Assembly (NCBI GenBank): GCA_030710605.1
Contig: CP092863.1
Span: forward strand, 120,323,586 to 120,387,585
DNA length: 64,000 nt
Reading direction: 5' to 3'
Source: Cordylochernes scorpioides
Taxonomy: Eukaryota > Arthropoda > Arachnida > Pseudoscorpiones > Chernetidae
A program made the translations under genes and the position numbers. This document shows, piece after piece, positions 63,935 to 64,000 of the stretch (the stretch's first letter is position 1; each line of letters opens with the position of its first letter). The notes beneath the pieces were generated by a model. That model saw only the letters and a program-made list of their open reading frames with translations, did not search any database and had not been told where the DNA came from.

Positions 63935-64000
63935 AAAAGGCATCTCCTTATCGAGCAACTGAAATTTGCTGATGGCTTGCGCCATCTATCGGAATAAATA
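63935..64000 (-). mobile_element. Fold-back family arm, cut by window end
   Basis: AAAAAAGGCATCTCCTTATC, GAGCAACTGAAATTTGCTGA, TGGCTTGCGCCATCTATCGG, AATAAATA: the minus-arm terminus of the hammerhead-bearing fold-back family. Confidence 0.75.

Noticed and set aside
62852..64000. Upstream K2P exon with M1 and first half of pore 1
   Set aside because: Searched the minus strand by eye for a TTIG-type pore followed by a GT donor and found none. Probably beyond the window.

Overview
The window is a repeat-dominated, AT-rich piece of an animal genome. Evidence: metazoan-type genes (a SUV39-type histone methyltransferase and a spliced two-pore K+ channel exon), a type 2 tRNA-Leu, 5S and 18S rRNA-derived sequences, non-LTR retrotransposons, mariner-like elements, Helitrons, tRNA-derived SINEs and several kilobase-scale satellites. 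The transposase and I/R1-like retroelement proteins resemble types common in arthropods. I infer an arthropod and do not name a species.

Layout. 1-5.6 kb: two tandem arrays (118-bp satellite, 32-bp minisatellite). 5.8-7.2 kb: intronless SUV39H-like reading frame. 7.2-21.9 kb: dense mosaic of SINEs, Helitrons, fold-back elements (one with a canonical-looking hammerhead ribozyme), an inserted pre-rRNA (ETS-18S) fragment, a 5S-derived SINE fragment and CCAAT/E-box islands. 22.0-36.2 kb: a 14.2-kb structure bounded by inverted, TA-flanked ends of a mariner-like element. It contains two decayed transposase copies, a near-complete I/R1-like non-LTR element split by a nested retroelement, and an opposing Jockey-like element carrying a probable solo LTR and a tRNA-like insert. 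36-45 kb: dispersed repeats, a 92-bp minisatellite downstream of a retroelement 3' end, and many 5'-truncated non-LTR tails. 45.5-49.6 kb: the largest 118-bp satellite array, with a 1271-bp higher-order repeat. 50-57.5 kb: the second 92-bp minisatellite array in opposite orientation, hairpin MITEs, MITE/satellite copies, a Helitron and SINEs. 58-61 kb: tRNA-Leu(AAG), a cleanly inserted non-LTR 3' end, a 100-bp-arm hairpin MITE, a full-length 5S-SINE with target-site duplication and a 52-bp minisatellite. 61.15-61.77 kb: last exon of a K2P channel on the minus strand.

The host genes that can be defended are the SUV39H-like methyltransferase, the K2P channel 3' exon and tRNA-Leu. Everything else is mobile or repetitive DNA, whose structures (target-site duplications, empty-site comparisons, nested insertions that restore frame when removed) allow much of the insertion history to be reconstructed. 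The most unusual items are the hammerhead-bearing fold-back family, the MITE whose internal 118-bp segment ranges from 1 to about 34 tandem copies, the 5S-derived SINE, the retro-inserted ETS-18S fragment and the 14-kb mariner-bounded composite.
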